From an uncultured Saprospiraceae bacterium (GTDB taxonomy: Bacteria; Bacteroidota; Bacteroidia; Chitinophagales; Saprospiraceae), in NCBI GenBank assembly GCA_938044055.1, contig CALIQO010000068.1:1-9576 (forward strand): a stretch of DNA of 9,576 nt, written 5' to 3'. The number at the start of each line of letters is the position of its first letter. Position 1 is the stretch's first letter. Of this stretch, positions 1-6,545 are shown one piece after another. The translations under genes and the position numbers were made by a program. The notes under the pieces are model-generated. The model saw nothing but the letters and a program-made list of their open reading frames with translations. It was not told the origin of the DNA and did no database searches.

Positions 1-54
1 AATGCCCCAGGGTGTGATGAAGCAGGTATAATTTCTGGGGGTGCTTGTCCATAA
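1..54 (+). CDS. C-terminal end of a receptor-L-domain / LRR-like surface protein (partial)
   Basis: Only the last 17 codons are present, open from base 1 and ending in TAA at 52-54. The tail reads NAPGCDEAGIISGGACP. It aligns gap-free with the end of the lipoprotein encoded at 1212-2354 (CTEQEILDNGLCN): both have Cys, Glu two residues later, a hydrophobic pair, Gly, a second Cys, then one final residue, with identical spacing. In Bacteroidota receptor-L-domain proteins a tail with two cysteines around an E-I-L-like segment is common, and the cysteines probably form a disulfide that caps the solenoid. A strong terminator follows 17 bases downstream, which supports a real gene end. The rest of the protein lies outside the window, so its full architecture and its lipidation are unknown. 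I infer that it is a paralogue of the 1212-2354 product. Confidence 0.72.
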   Translation, partial: NAPGCDEAGIISGGACP

Positions 55-71
55 TTATAACTATTAAAAAT

Positions 72-109
72 AAAAGATGCTTGCTTAAACGCAAGCATCT
101 TTTTATTTT
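72..109 (+). terminator. Rho-independent terminator, probably bidirectional
   Basis: A perfect 13-bp stem (72-84 with 91-103) closes a 6-base loop (TTAAAC) and is followed by a T-rich run to 109. The A-run at 66-75 provides a U-tract on the other strand as well. It sits 17 bases after the stop of the partial gene at 1-54. It could also catch transcripts of the - strand gene ending at 250, although that gene is about 145 bases away. Confidence 0.9.
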
Positions 110-249
110 CAGCAATATGAAAACTGACTTCATTTAGTAGAAGTTCGCGCGGACATTTCTACTTTAAATATTTTCAATGACTATCAAGGTTACCCTGTCT
201 ATTTTATAATTACTTCGATGGCGGCTGGAACTTATCAATCACTCCTCAT

Positions 250-975
250 TTATTTCAACCTATATTCCCTTTTCAAGGTCTGAATTAAATTGTCTGCTTG
301 TTTTTCCATTTCCTTTACAAGGATGACATAGTATACAACAATGCCTTTATACATCAAGACATTATTTCCGAATTCACTTAAAAGCGATTCATCATTACTT
401 ATGAATTGAAAACTTGTAGGGTTATAACCATCGGTCTTTTCATACATATATGATCTCACCTTGTATAGATTAAAAATTTTAGTTCCTACATCTATAGAAT
501 TGTGGTGATAGTTTTCATAGTAAATCTGCTGATTCTCAATCTTTTTAATCTTAGAGTCGTATAAAACAATTTCATTTATTGCCTCTTTATTTTTTATCAA
601 CCTCATTCCACCGGCATTCTTTAATTGATGCATGGTTAATTCTGTAGGGTCTATAAAATCTGGTTTGTACAATATGATGGGAAGGTATTTATACAGTTCT
701 AGATTGTTCTTTTCTGTAGGATTATAATTCATACAGATTGTCCCTAATGAATCCAGGTGCTCACTTCTTCGTTTATTGAATTTAAGAACCTCTAGAATAT
801 TGAGTTTATCTTTTTCTACATCTTCTATCATAGAGATTATGTAACCTTTCTCTTTTGATTTATCAGACAGATTTTCTCTGTAATTGTCTGCCATGAATCC
901 CAGCGAAACCGCAAGAAATAACATCAAAAATTCTAAGAAATAACTTTTCCAATTTTTAGATTTGGTTTCTTCCAT
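250..975 (-). CDS. Small membrane-anchored protein of a Bacteroidota family of unknown function (DUF6090-like)
   Basis: The product is 241 residues from the ATG at 973-975. The frame stays open upstream to a GTG at 1039-1041, but the extra 22 residues (FPEDDNSVFSC...) look like translated leader, and family members as I recall them begin just before the membrane segment. Residues 11-28 (YFLEFLMLFLAVSLGF) form one hydrophobic span, followed by the charged NYREN stretch and a Lys/Glu-rich helical region. This layout, and the central motif around residues 112-145 (T-x-x-Q-L-x-N-A-G-G, then RLI, then an I-x-x-Y-D segment), resembles the widespread uncharacterised DUF6090-type proteins. The soluble part is probably helical, with a second hydrophobic patch near residues 211-220. 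No enzyme motif is visible. It is a single gene between two + strand lipoprotein-type genes. Its function is unknown, and the family assignment is from memory rather than a search. Confidence 0.75.
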   Translation of the reverse strand: MEETKSKNWKSYFLEFLMLFLAVSLGFMADNYRENLSDKSKEKGYIISMIEDVEKDKLNILEVLKFNKRRSEHLDSLGTICMNYNPTEKNNLELYKYLPIILYKPDFIDPTELTMHQLKNAGGMRLIKNKEAINEIVLYDSKIKKIENQQIYYENYHHNSIDVGTKIFNLYKVRSYMYEKTDGYNPTSFQFISNDESLLSEFGNNVLMYKGIVVYYVILVKEMEKQADNLIQTLKREYRLK

Positions 976-1076
976 ACTGACTGCATTTAGATTATTGCAG
1001 ATGACACACGAAAATACACTATTATCATCTTCAGGAAACACGAATGAGGTAACCGATTAAAAATTATCCATTTCCC

Positions 1077-1106
1077 ACTTATAACCATTCAATAGAGAAT
1101 CTCCAC
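1077..1106. repeat. Copy A of a short motif shared by two divergent intergenic regions
   Basis: ACTTATAACCAT at 1077-1088 is identical to 6518-6529. Both copies are followed after a short gap by a C/T-rich tail ending in TCTCC (1100-1104 and 6536-6540). Both lie between divergently transcribed genes, and each is upstream of a + strand gene for an exported protein. A 12-base match alone is expected a few times by chance in a window this size, so only the parallel context makes it notable. Confidence 0.2.
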
Positions 1107-1211
1107 CACTCACACCACAACAACACCCCCTCAATCATATGTGAAAAGTATAGATCAAGATAGCCCTACCCTTGTATCAGAATTGATTTAAAAAACAATA
1201 ACAACTTAAAT

Positions 1212-2354
1212 ATGAATTACTATAGACTATGGGTGTGTATTATAGTTATAGGAATTTTTTCTTGCCATCAAGAAGAAAGCATATCGTTTCAGGAAGAAAT
1301 AAGAAGCAATGACATAGAAGTAACATCATCAGATTTCGATCATCTAAATCAGAGCATTCTTGATTCCGAGTGGTGGAATCTCCACCCAGAAGCTATCCGA
1401 CTAGACCTCGCTGAAGACCTCAGGAATCTAGGTGAAGAAGTAACCATGGATCAGATAAGAAAGATCCAAGCCAAAGCCATACGCAGAGGAAACCAGATGA
1501 ATTTCAGAGCCAATGTCTGCCAAGGGTATCCCAATGCTAACGATAGAAAAGACGTAATTTTACGAACTCAAACCGATGTTGATGATTTCGCTCAATTAAA
1601 TTGTAGTGTAATCCTTGGCAACTTATTTATTCTAAGAAGAACTGGTATACATATAGAAATCACAGACTTAACACCTCTACAACATGTAGAATTTATAGGA
1701 AGTGGGTTAAACATAAGTTCACCTGCCTTGACTACCCTGGATGGACTAGAGGGAATTGAATCAATAGGAAGTTTAGGGCCTATTGGTCGCATCTATATAG
1801 AAGGAAACAAACTCAACAATATAGAAGCGCTCTCCGGTGTCAATAAAATGCATGGATTTATAAGGATCAGCAATACATCAAGACTCAAGTTTATTACCGA
1901 TGCCTTTAATAACACTCAGTTTTTCCCAACAAGTAAAAATGATATCGCGCCTAACCAGAAAGGAGGCGTGTCTATTAATAATAACAAGGGATTGCTAAAA
2001 CTGGGTGGGTTTAATTCTCTTGATGATTTCAATTCAATATCAATATATAACAACATAAACTTACTATCTATAAATGGTTTTCAATCCGTACATTCTCTTG
2101 ATCATTATGTTTCCATAATGAACAACACCCAATTAAACAAAATTGAAGGCTTTAGCTCCTTAACTTCACTAGGCCTTTACCTACAAGTACAAGACAATCC
2201 TAGCTTGAATGAATGCTGTATTTTCTTTCCAGTGTTATGCAGCAATCCTCCCCTGTGCTCAGAAAATGGAATTGAACAAAATGTAACATTCATATCCAAT
2301 AATGGTCCACTATGTACAGAACAAGAGATTTTGGATAATGGCTTATGCAATTAA
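1212..2354 (+). CDS. Receptor-L-domain / leucine-rich-repeat-like surface lipoprotein
   Basis: The product is 380 residues. The N-terminus is a lipoprotein signal: a hydrophobic segment (residues 6-17) ends in the lipobox I-F-S-C with Cys18 as the predicted lipidated residue. Residues 20-100 are a polar, mostly helical linker. From Cys103 the protein resembles receptor-L-domain proteins of Bacteroidota: a short strand region with a D-V-D-D-F-A-x-L-N-C segment (Cys131), then irregular beta-solenoid repeats. The last repeats start at residues 254, 277 and 301, a period of 23-24, with pattern S-I-x-N-N-x-x-L-x-x-I-x-G-F-x-S-L. A Cys-rich cap follows (335, 336, 343, 349, 368, 379), probably disulfide-bonded. 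The protein is expected outside the inner membrane and may bind a ligand or partner; no enzyme motif is seen. Its tail matches that of the partial gene at 1-54, suggesting paralogues. It converges on the TonB receptor gene with a 35-base gap lacking a hairpin. Its partner is unknown. Confidence 0.85.
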   Translation: MNYYRLWVCIIVIGIFSCHQEESISFQEEIRSNDIEVTSSDFDHLNQSILDSEWWNLHPEAIRLDLAEDLRNLGEEVTMDQIRKIQAKAIRRGNQMNFRANVCQGYPNANDRKDVILRTQTDVDDFAQLNCSVILGNLFILRRTGIHIEITDLTPLQHVEFIGSGLNISSPALTTLDGLEGIESIGSLGPIGRIYIEGNKLNNIEALSGVNKMHGFIRISNTSRLKFITDAFNNTQFFPTSKNDIAPNQKGGVSINNNKGLLKLGGFNSLDDFNSISIYNNINLLSINGFQSVHSLDHYVSIMNNTQLNKIEGFSSLTSLGLYLQVQDNPSLNECCIFFPVLCSNPPLCSENGIEQNVTFISNNGPLCTEQEILDNGLCN

Positions 2355-2389
2355 GACGAGAACTAGTATAGGAATTCTGCTTACTATGG

Positions 2390-5035
2390 CTAAAACGAGA
2401 ACAAAACATCTACATTGAGACTCCTAGGAATTCCTCGTCTTCTTAATAGGGATAGTTCGACCGGATCTAATCGATAGTTTATTCCGATTTGATTTTTCAA
2501 TATGTTATTTCTATTGAGGACATTTAGAAGTTGCAGTCCTAATTGAATTTTTCTCGAACCTTTTTTCCCATAATAATACGAATACTTAACCCCAAGATCT
2601 AATGAAACATATGGCTCTATTCTCTGTGACAAAAGGCCATCATAGACTACATCATAGAATACCTCTCCTTCTTCATTTTCTCCGATAACCAGTTCTAATG
2701 GTGTAGAGAACAAGCGACCAGTGGCAGCTTTAAATTCTGAAGTAAACAAAAAAGAACCTGTACTATACTGACCGTATATTCCAAGTCGATGAGGCTGAGT
2801 CAGCGGGCTGGGTACTTGTGTCTTGCTAAATTCTGTTGCCAATTTTTCGTCTATATAATCATAGGTAAGGCTTATAGCACCTGAGCCTAAAACATATCCA
2901 ATACCTACTTCTATTCCCCTTACACTTATATCCGTAAACTCGAATGGGTCTTCTTCCACTATAAAATCTAACGAAGCCGTCCAGGCATTGTTGATGTATT
3001 TATCGTAAGCACTCATAGAAAACCACCACGAAGGGTATCGAATGTTCATTCCGATTTCAGATTGCTTCCCTCTGACTATGTATACGAACTCTCGGGCATC
3101 TGGGCTCTCATCCGCTAGATACCATATCCCATTTTCTGCCTGTAAGGTTGTCTCAAATGCTCTTCTGGTCAACGGCTGATGGTTCTCTCCATACGTTGCG
3201 AAGAAGTTGAGATTACTTGTAGGTTTCACAGCGAGATGTACTCTAGGTTCAAAGAATTTTTCATTATTGAGGGCATCAGAATAATTAGACCACCTAGCTG
3301 CAAGAGATAGGTCTATGTAATTACTAACATAAAATCTTCCTGAACCGAACCAGGCCGTTTCATCTGTCTCTCCCAGAAAGTCTACGAAGAATTGATAGTC
3401 TGTAGAAACTGATGTCCTATCTATAAATTTAGCCGACCAAGATTGATATTGAAAACCAAAATTAAATTGAGCGTACCTATAATGCAGCTCATTACCCCAT
3501 GTCCACTTGTTGTAATTAACCTGATTGTCTGAATCTCTACTCCCAGCATTTTCATCCATATTGTCTTCTAAGAACTTATATACATAGTTATAATCTGTCT
3601 GGCTGAAATTAATAGATGTTTTAAACTTAGATCCGAAGTACCTGCTCAGGTCAACATTATATCCGCGGGTAGAAATATTAAGATTATCTTCTTCATCGAA
3701 ATCCTTCCATATATCCTCCAAAATCATTGTAAATCGATTTCCTATGTCTAGATAATCTATTTTCAACCGCGTAACAGGGTCTATATTTAAAGTTGCAGAT
3801 GTAGAGAAGTCATAAAACGAGAAATCTGTATTTATATCCACAAACTCTTCTGTCTCATAAAACGCTGTATAGTATTCAATATCGTCTAATCTTCCTCGTT
3901 GAAAAATATTATTGAAATATTGATCATACAGTGGAGATTTCCAGAACCCTGTAATACTTCGTCTATAAGCAGACTGTATTTTCAATTTACCTCCTAGCAA
4001 TTGTGTCTTTAATCCTATGTTGCTAAAAATAAGGTTCTGCTGAATATCAAGAGAAGTCTTCTGTATCGATTCAGGTTGACTATTCATTTTTATAGTACCG
4101 GAAAGCATGCCTGATTCTGCGGCGTCAGATTGAGATTTATTGACAATAATTTCATTGGTCATGAAGGGATTGACTGAACTTATACGTCCATAAAACAAAC
4201 TGGGTTGATACAATTGAATGTTGTTCCACTGGAATCCTACATGATCAGGTGATCCTCCTCGAATCTGAATATCACTGATAGATTCACTTGCACTGTATAC
4301 ACCAGGAACAATCTGTGCTGTCCTCAGGATATCCTTATCTACCTGGACACTATTGTCTATGGATTCCTTTCCAAGTAATTGCGTGCTTGTTCCACTGCTA
4401 ACTGCTTTGCTATCTGTAATTATTATATCCCCTAGGTGCTGAGCTTTTTCAACAAGTCGTATAGTAAATTCATTCTGAGCAAGATCGGCATATGAGATTT
4501 CCACTTCTTGATACCCTAGAAAACTTATTTCTATTGTTTCATTCTGGGCTATATGTCCAGGAATATCAAAACGCCCATCTTGTTTAGAGGCAGTTCCTCT
4601 TTTCAGAGCAGGAATCCAGATATTACAACCTACCATAGGCCCATTAAATTCGTCTAAAACAATGCCTGAGAGAGTCGGAATAACAGGAGATGAATGGCGA
4701 TCTTTCTGGGTAATTCCATATAGATTTTCCTCTAATTCAATAATCTTTCTATTTATCACATCACTCAGGACATTCATCATTTCACGATCAATATCAATGG
4801 AGAAAGTAAGCTTCTCTATCGGTAGGTTCTCTTCAATAAAATTGAATTTTATACCTGCCGCTTCTTCTAATTGCTTTATAACCTCGAGAATAGTAGCATC
4901 ATAGAAAGAAATATGGTTAGGTTGATTCTGACAAGTGGCGACAAGCGTATGAAGAACCATACATAAGACGAGTAGTATCCTACTCCACAACCACTTTCTG
5001 ATTTTCCAATCGATATGTTTTACCCGTTGCAACAC
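2390..5035 (-). CDS. STN-domain TonB-dependent outer membrane receptor/transducer (FecA-like)
   Basis: The product is 881 residues from a GTG start. A signal peptide has a long basic n-region and a hydrophobic core near residues 19-33. Domains in order: STN/secretin-TonB N-terminal domain (about 42-108), which in FecA-type transducers contacts the anti-sigma factor; a carboxypeptidase-regulatory-like beta-sandwich (about 121-195, with SGIVLDE and SFLGYQE); a plug (about 215-320, containing DIQIRGGSPDHVGFQWNNI); and a 22-strand-type barrel to the terminal Phe (ending LNVDVLFSF). It should take up or sense a ligand using TonB energy. It is the last gene of the sigma, FecR, receptor operon, and the GTG start puts it 56 bases inside the FecR gene. 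A TTG at 4985-4987 would give a shorter signal peptide and a minimal overlap. No SusD-like partner gene is nearby, so assignment as a glycan importer is not secure; iron complexes or other ligands are possible. Confidence 0.93.
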   Translation of the reverse strand: MLQRVKHIDWKIRKWLWSRILLVLCMVLHTLVATCQNQPNHISFYDATILEVIKQLEEAAGIKFNFIEENLPIEKLTFSIDIDREMMNVLSDVINRKIIELEENLYGITQKDRHSSPVIPTLSGIVLDEFNGPMVGCNIWIPALKRGTASKQDGRFDIPGHIAQNETIEISFLGYQEVEISYADLAQNEFTIRLVEKAQHLGDIIITDSKAVSSGTSTQLLGKESIDNSVQVDKDILRTAQIVPGVYSASESISDIQIRGGSPDHVGFQWNNIQLYQPSLFYGRISSVNPFMTNEIIVNKSQSDAAESGMLSGTIKMNSQPESIQKTSLDIQQNLIFSNIGLKTQLLGGKLKIQSAYRRSITGFWKSPLYDQYFNNIFQRGRLDDIEYYTAFYETEEFVDINTDFSFYDFSTSATLNIDPVTRLKIDYLDIGNRFTMILEDIWKDFDEEDNLNISTRGYNVDLSRYFGSKFKTSINFSQTDYNYVYKFLEDNMDENAGSRDSDNQVNYNKWTWGNELHYRYAQFNFGFQYQSWSAKFIDRTSVSTDYQFFVDFLGETDETAWFGSGRFYVSNYIDLSLAARWSNYSDALNNEKFFEPRVHLAVKPTSNLNFFATYGENHQPLTRRAFETTLQAENGIWYLADESPDAREFVYIVRGKQSEIGMNIRYPSWWFSMSAYDKYINNAWTASLDFIVEEDPFEFTDISVRGIEVGIGYVLGSGAISLTYDYIDEKLATEFSKTQVPSPLTQPHRLGIYGQYSTGSFLFTSEFKAATGRLFSTPLELVIGENEEGEVFYDVVYDGLLSQRIEPYVSLDLGVKYSYYYGKKGSRKIQLGLQLLNVLNRNNILKNQIGINYRLDPVELSLLRRRGIPRSLNVDVLFSF

Positions 5036-5876
5036 TTAAGTAATCTAGTGCTTTTTCTATGTCTTTTAGAGGCAGAACGCCATTAAATACACTGTTGTTC
5101 TCAATTTCTGGAAATGAGTAAGGATAAAAACAAGCAAGGTCATGGACTACATCTTTAAGTTTCACCCGCTCATATCGCTTTGTGCCATTCATCCATAGAG
5201 GTTCACTTTCAGTGGTCTTCCTCACTTCACCTATTGAATCAGAAGTAAGTAAAACCTGCTCCATCGGATTTAATTCTACACTTCCACCTTCACCACTCAC
5301 GCGTACACTTCCTTCGAAACAGCGAACATATGTCTCATCGCTATTCACTTCCCACACATCGAATTGTGTTCCCATTACTTCTACTCTTGCTCTACTTGTT
5401 ATCACGGTGAACGGTCCGGGAGTAGGAACATTAAAGAAGGCCTGACCTTTCAAGTGGAATAATCTTTCTTCTAGGTTATTGCTTTTATCATAACTTAACT
5501 CAGATCCTGGAACAATATCAATTTCTGTGTTATCTGCGAAGTGCAATCTTTCAATTTCACCTTCTGCTTTGATCCTTTCTTCACCTTGTGATCCCCACTT
5601 CCATAAAACCAGGGCCAATAATAACAGTCCGCCGATCAACCCTATTATCAGCTTCCATTTAGAAGAACGATTTACCGTTGACTTATCTGTCATCTTCTCT
5701 TCTATAGTCTCCCACATAACAGAAGTAGAAACAGTAGTCAACTCCAGTTCACCTTGTTTCTTGAGAACCGCTTCTAAGCTTTCTAAGTCATAGGTTTCCT
5801 CAAGCTTCTTTTTCTCCTCAAGGGAAATGTCTCCCTGTAACCATCTGGCTAATATGTTTTCTTCCTCTTCTTGCAT
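4980..5876 (-). CDS. FecR-family anti-sigma factor (inner membrane)
   Basis: The product is 298 residues from the ATG at 5874-5876. A TTG six codons upstream (5892-5894) is a weaker alternative start. The cytoplasmic N-terminal part (1-74) is acidic and helical, with the R-W-L-Q-G-D-I-S segment common in Bacteroidota FecR proteins, and should hold the sigma factor. One membrane span lies at about 75-93. The periplasmic FecR domain covers about 100-205 and includes PFTVIT, a V-E-V-M-G-T-Q-F-D-V core and a C-F-E-G-S-V-R-V strand. A DUF4974-like C-terminal domain covers about 238-297 (K-D-V-V-H-D-L, F-N-G-V-L-P-L, I-E-K-A-L-D-Y-L) and is the likely contact with the receptor STN domain. The gene begins about 32 bases after the sigma stop and its 3' end overlaps the receptor gene, so the three are probably co-transcribed. 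It should release or activate the sigma factor when the receptor is occupied. Confidence 0.93.
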   Translation of the reverse strand: MQEEEENILARWLQGDISLEEKKKLEETYDLESLEAVLKKQGELELTTVSTSVMWETIEEKMTDKSTVNRSSKWKLIIGLIGGLLLLALVLWKWGSQGEERIKAEGEIERLHFADNTEIDIVPGSELSYDKSNNLEERLFHLKGQAFFNVPTPGPFTVITSRARVEVMGTQFDVWEVNSDETYVRCFEGSVRVSGEGGSVELNPMEQVLLTSDSIGEVRKTTESEPLWMNGTKRYERVKLKDVVHDLACFYPYSFPEIENNSVFNGVLPLKDIEKALDYLSVATGKTYRLENQKVVVE

Positions 5877-5908
5877 TCTATATTCTAACGGCAAATTTAA
5901 GGCTTACC

Positions 5909-6412
5909 CTACCCTTTTTTTAAAATACTTTTATCATGAAGATGTTTTAAAGCTCCATGCATTCTTTTTTCTACTGCTTTAACACTGATGTCTAATGCTG
6001 CAGCAATTTCACTGTACTTCATATCATTAAACCTACTCATCATAAAAACTTCTCTACTGCCTCGACTCATCGTATCTATCGCATCTTGCAATCGGTTCTT
6101 AAATTCGCTCATTTCTAATTCATATTGACCATCTATTTTTTCTACCCGTTCTTTCTGTCTGGACTTCCATTGCAAGCTAGTTTTGGTTCTACGGTAACCG
6201 TCAATAATCAAGTTATTACCTACCTTGTACAAGTATGACTTCGCTTTTTCTCTCGGCACAGAACTACAGTTCTTCCACAGCTTAAGAAAAGATTCTTGGG
6301 TATGGTCTACTGCATCCTCTAGGGATATGCCCTTGCTCAACAAGAACCGCTGCACGGCAGTGTTTAGCTCTTCAAATACGGATTTAAAAACCAATGGATC
6401 ACATAGACTCAT
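5909..6412 (-). CDS. ECF-type RNA polymerase sigma factor paired with FecR
   Basis: The product is 167 residues from the ATG at 6410-6412, a normal ECF length. The sigma-2 region covers about residues 10-76 and includes H-T-Q-E-S-F-L-K-L-W-K and a Y-L-Y-K-V-G-N-N-L-I-I-D-G-Y-R-R segment, which is the -10 recognition and core-binding helix pair. The sigma-4 region covers about 106-158 (M-S-R-G-S-R-E-V-F, then Y-S-E-I-A-A-A-L-D-I-S-V-K-A-V-E-K-R), a helix-turn-helix that should bind the -35 element. No extra C-terminal domain is present. It is the first gene of the sigma, anti-sigma, TonB receptor operon, the arrangement of cell-surface signalling systems. In such systems the sigma factor usually activates its own operon or adjacent transport genes. 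The gene ends in a run of seven A on the coding strand just before the stop TAG. The target promoter sequence cannot be read from the window. Confidence 0.94.
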   Translation of the reverse strand: MSLCDPLVFKSVFEELNTAVQRFLLSKGISLEDAVDHTQESFLKLWKNCSSVPREKAKSYLYKVGNNLIIDGYRRTKTSLQWKSRQKERVEKIDGQYELEMSEFKNRLQDAIDTMSRGSREVFMMSRFNDMKYSEIAAALDISVKAVEKRMHGALKHLHDKSILKKG

Positions 6413-6545
6413 AGCTATAAAGGTAACGATTAGTCTTCTTCTTAAAGGCGGATTAATTCACAGAATATGACATTTATTCCTTCAAGAGGTAGGGTAAGAT
6501 TAAAGATCTCCGTTACTACTTATAACCATAACACAGATTCTCCTT
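6413..6545. promoter_or_regulatory. Divergent intergenic region between the sigma gene and the GH9 gene
   Basis: These 133 bases must carry promoter information for the - strand signalling operon and the + strand glycoside hydrolase, unless either is read from elsewhere. I could not find a convincing Bacteroidota housekeeping promoter (TTG spaced about 20 from TAnnTTTG) on either strand. That would fit, but does not prove, use of an alternative sigma factor. Visible features are GGTAGGGTAAG at 6488-6498, which recurs inverted at 5903-5913, and ACTTATAACCAT at 6518-6529, shared with 1077-1088. Confidence 0.45.
6518..6540. repeat. Copy B of the short intergenic motif
   Basis: ACTTATAACCAT (6518-6529) followed by a short stretch ending TCTCC (6536-6540), directly before the ATG at 6546. 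It matches the arrangement at 1077-1104. It could belong to the 5' leader of the GH9 mRNA. The identical core is short enough to be coincidence. Confidence 0.2.

Noticed and set aside
1009..1038. Possible - strand promoter for the 250-975 gene: TATTTTCG (9-16 bases into 1009-1016) with a TTTC element 18 bases upstream.
   Set aside because: Both elements carry a mismatch to the Bacteroidota consensus at a key G, and such matches are frequent in AT-rich spacers.
976..1041. Upstream GTG start (1039-1041) for the DUF6090-like membrane protein.
   Set aside because: The 22 extra residues are polar with two cysteines and precede a typical family N-terminus. The ATG at 975 gives the expected layout.
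4941..4960. Lipobox-like L-V-A-T-C at residues 31-35 of the receptor.
   Set aside because: Thr before Cys is atypical for signal peptidase II and TonB receptors are integral barrels; ordinary signal peptidase I cleavage near this site is more likely.
2390..5035. SusC-type identity for the TonB receptor.
   Set aside because: The receptor has STN and carboxypeptidase-regulatory-like domains, but no SusD gene is adjacent and the length (881) is shorter than most SusC proteins. It is kept as a FecA-like transducer with unknown ligand.
5182..5445. Open frame of 87 codons on the + strand opposite the FecR gene.
   Set aside because: It lies fully antisense to a well-supported FecR gene and shows no recognisable domain. 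The same applies to the other antisense frames at 4662-4904, 5527-5793, 6225-6470, 7466-7672, 8049-8282 and 1592-1792.
5914..5925. Seven-A run at the 3' end of the sigma gene as a programmed -1 frameshift that would fuse sigma to FecR.
   Set aside because: The run looks slippery, and FecR does lie in the -1 frame, but a TAA in that frame follows within four codons (before the TTG at 5894). A shifted product would gain only three residues.
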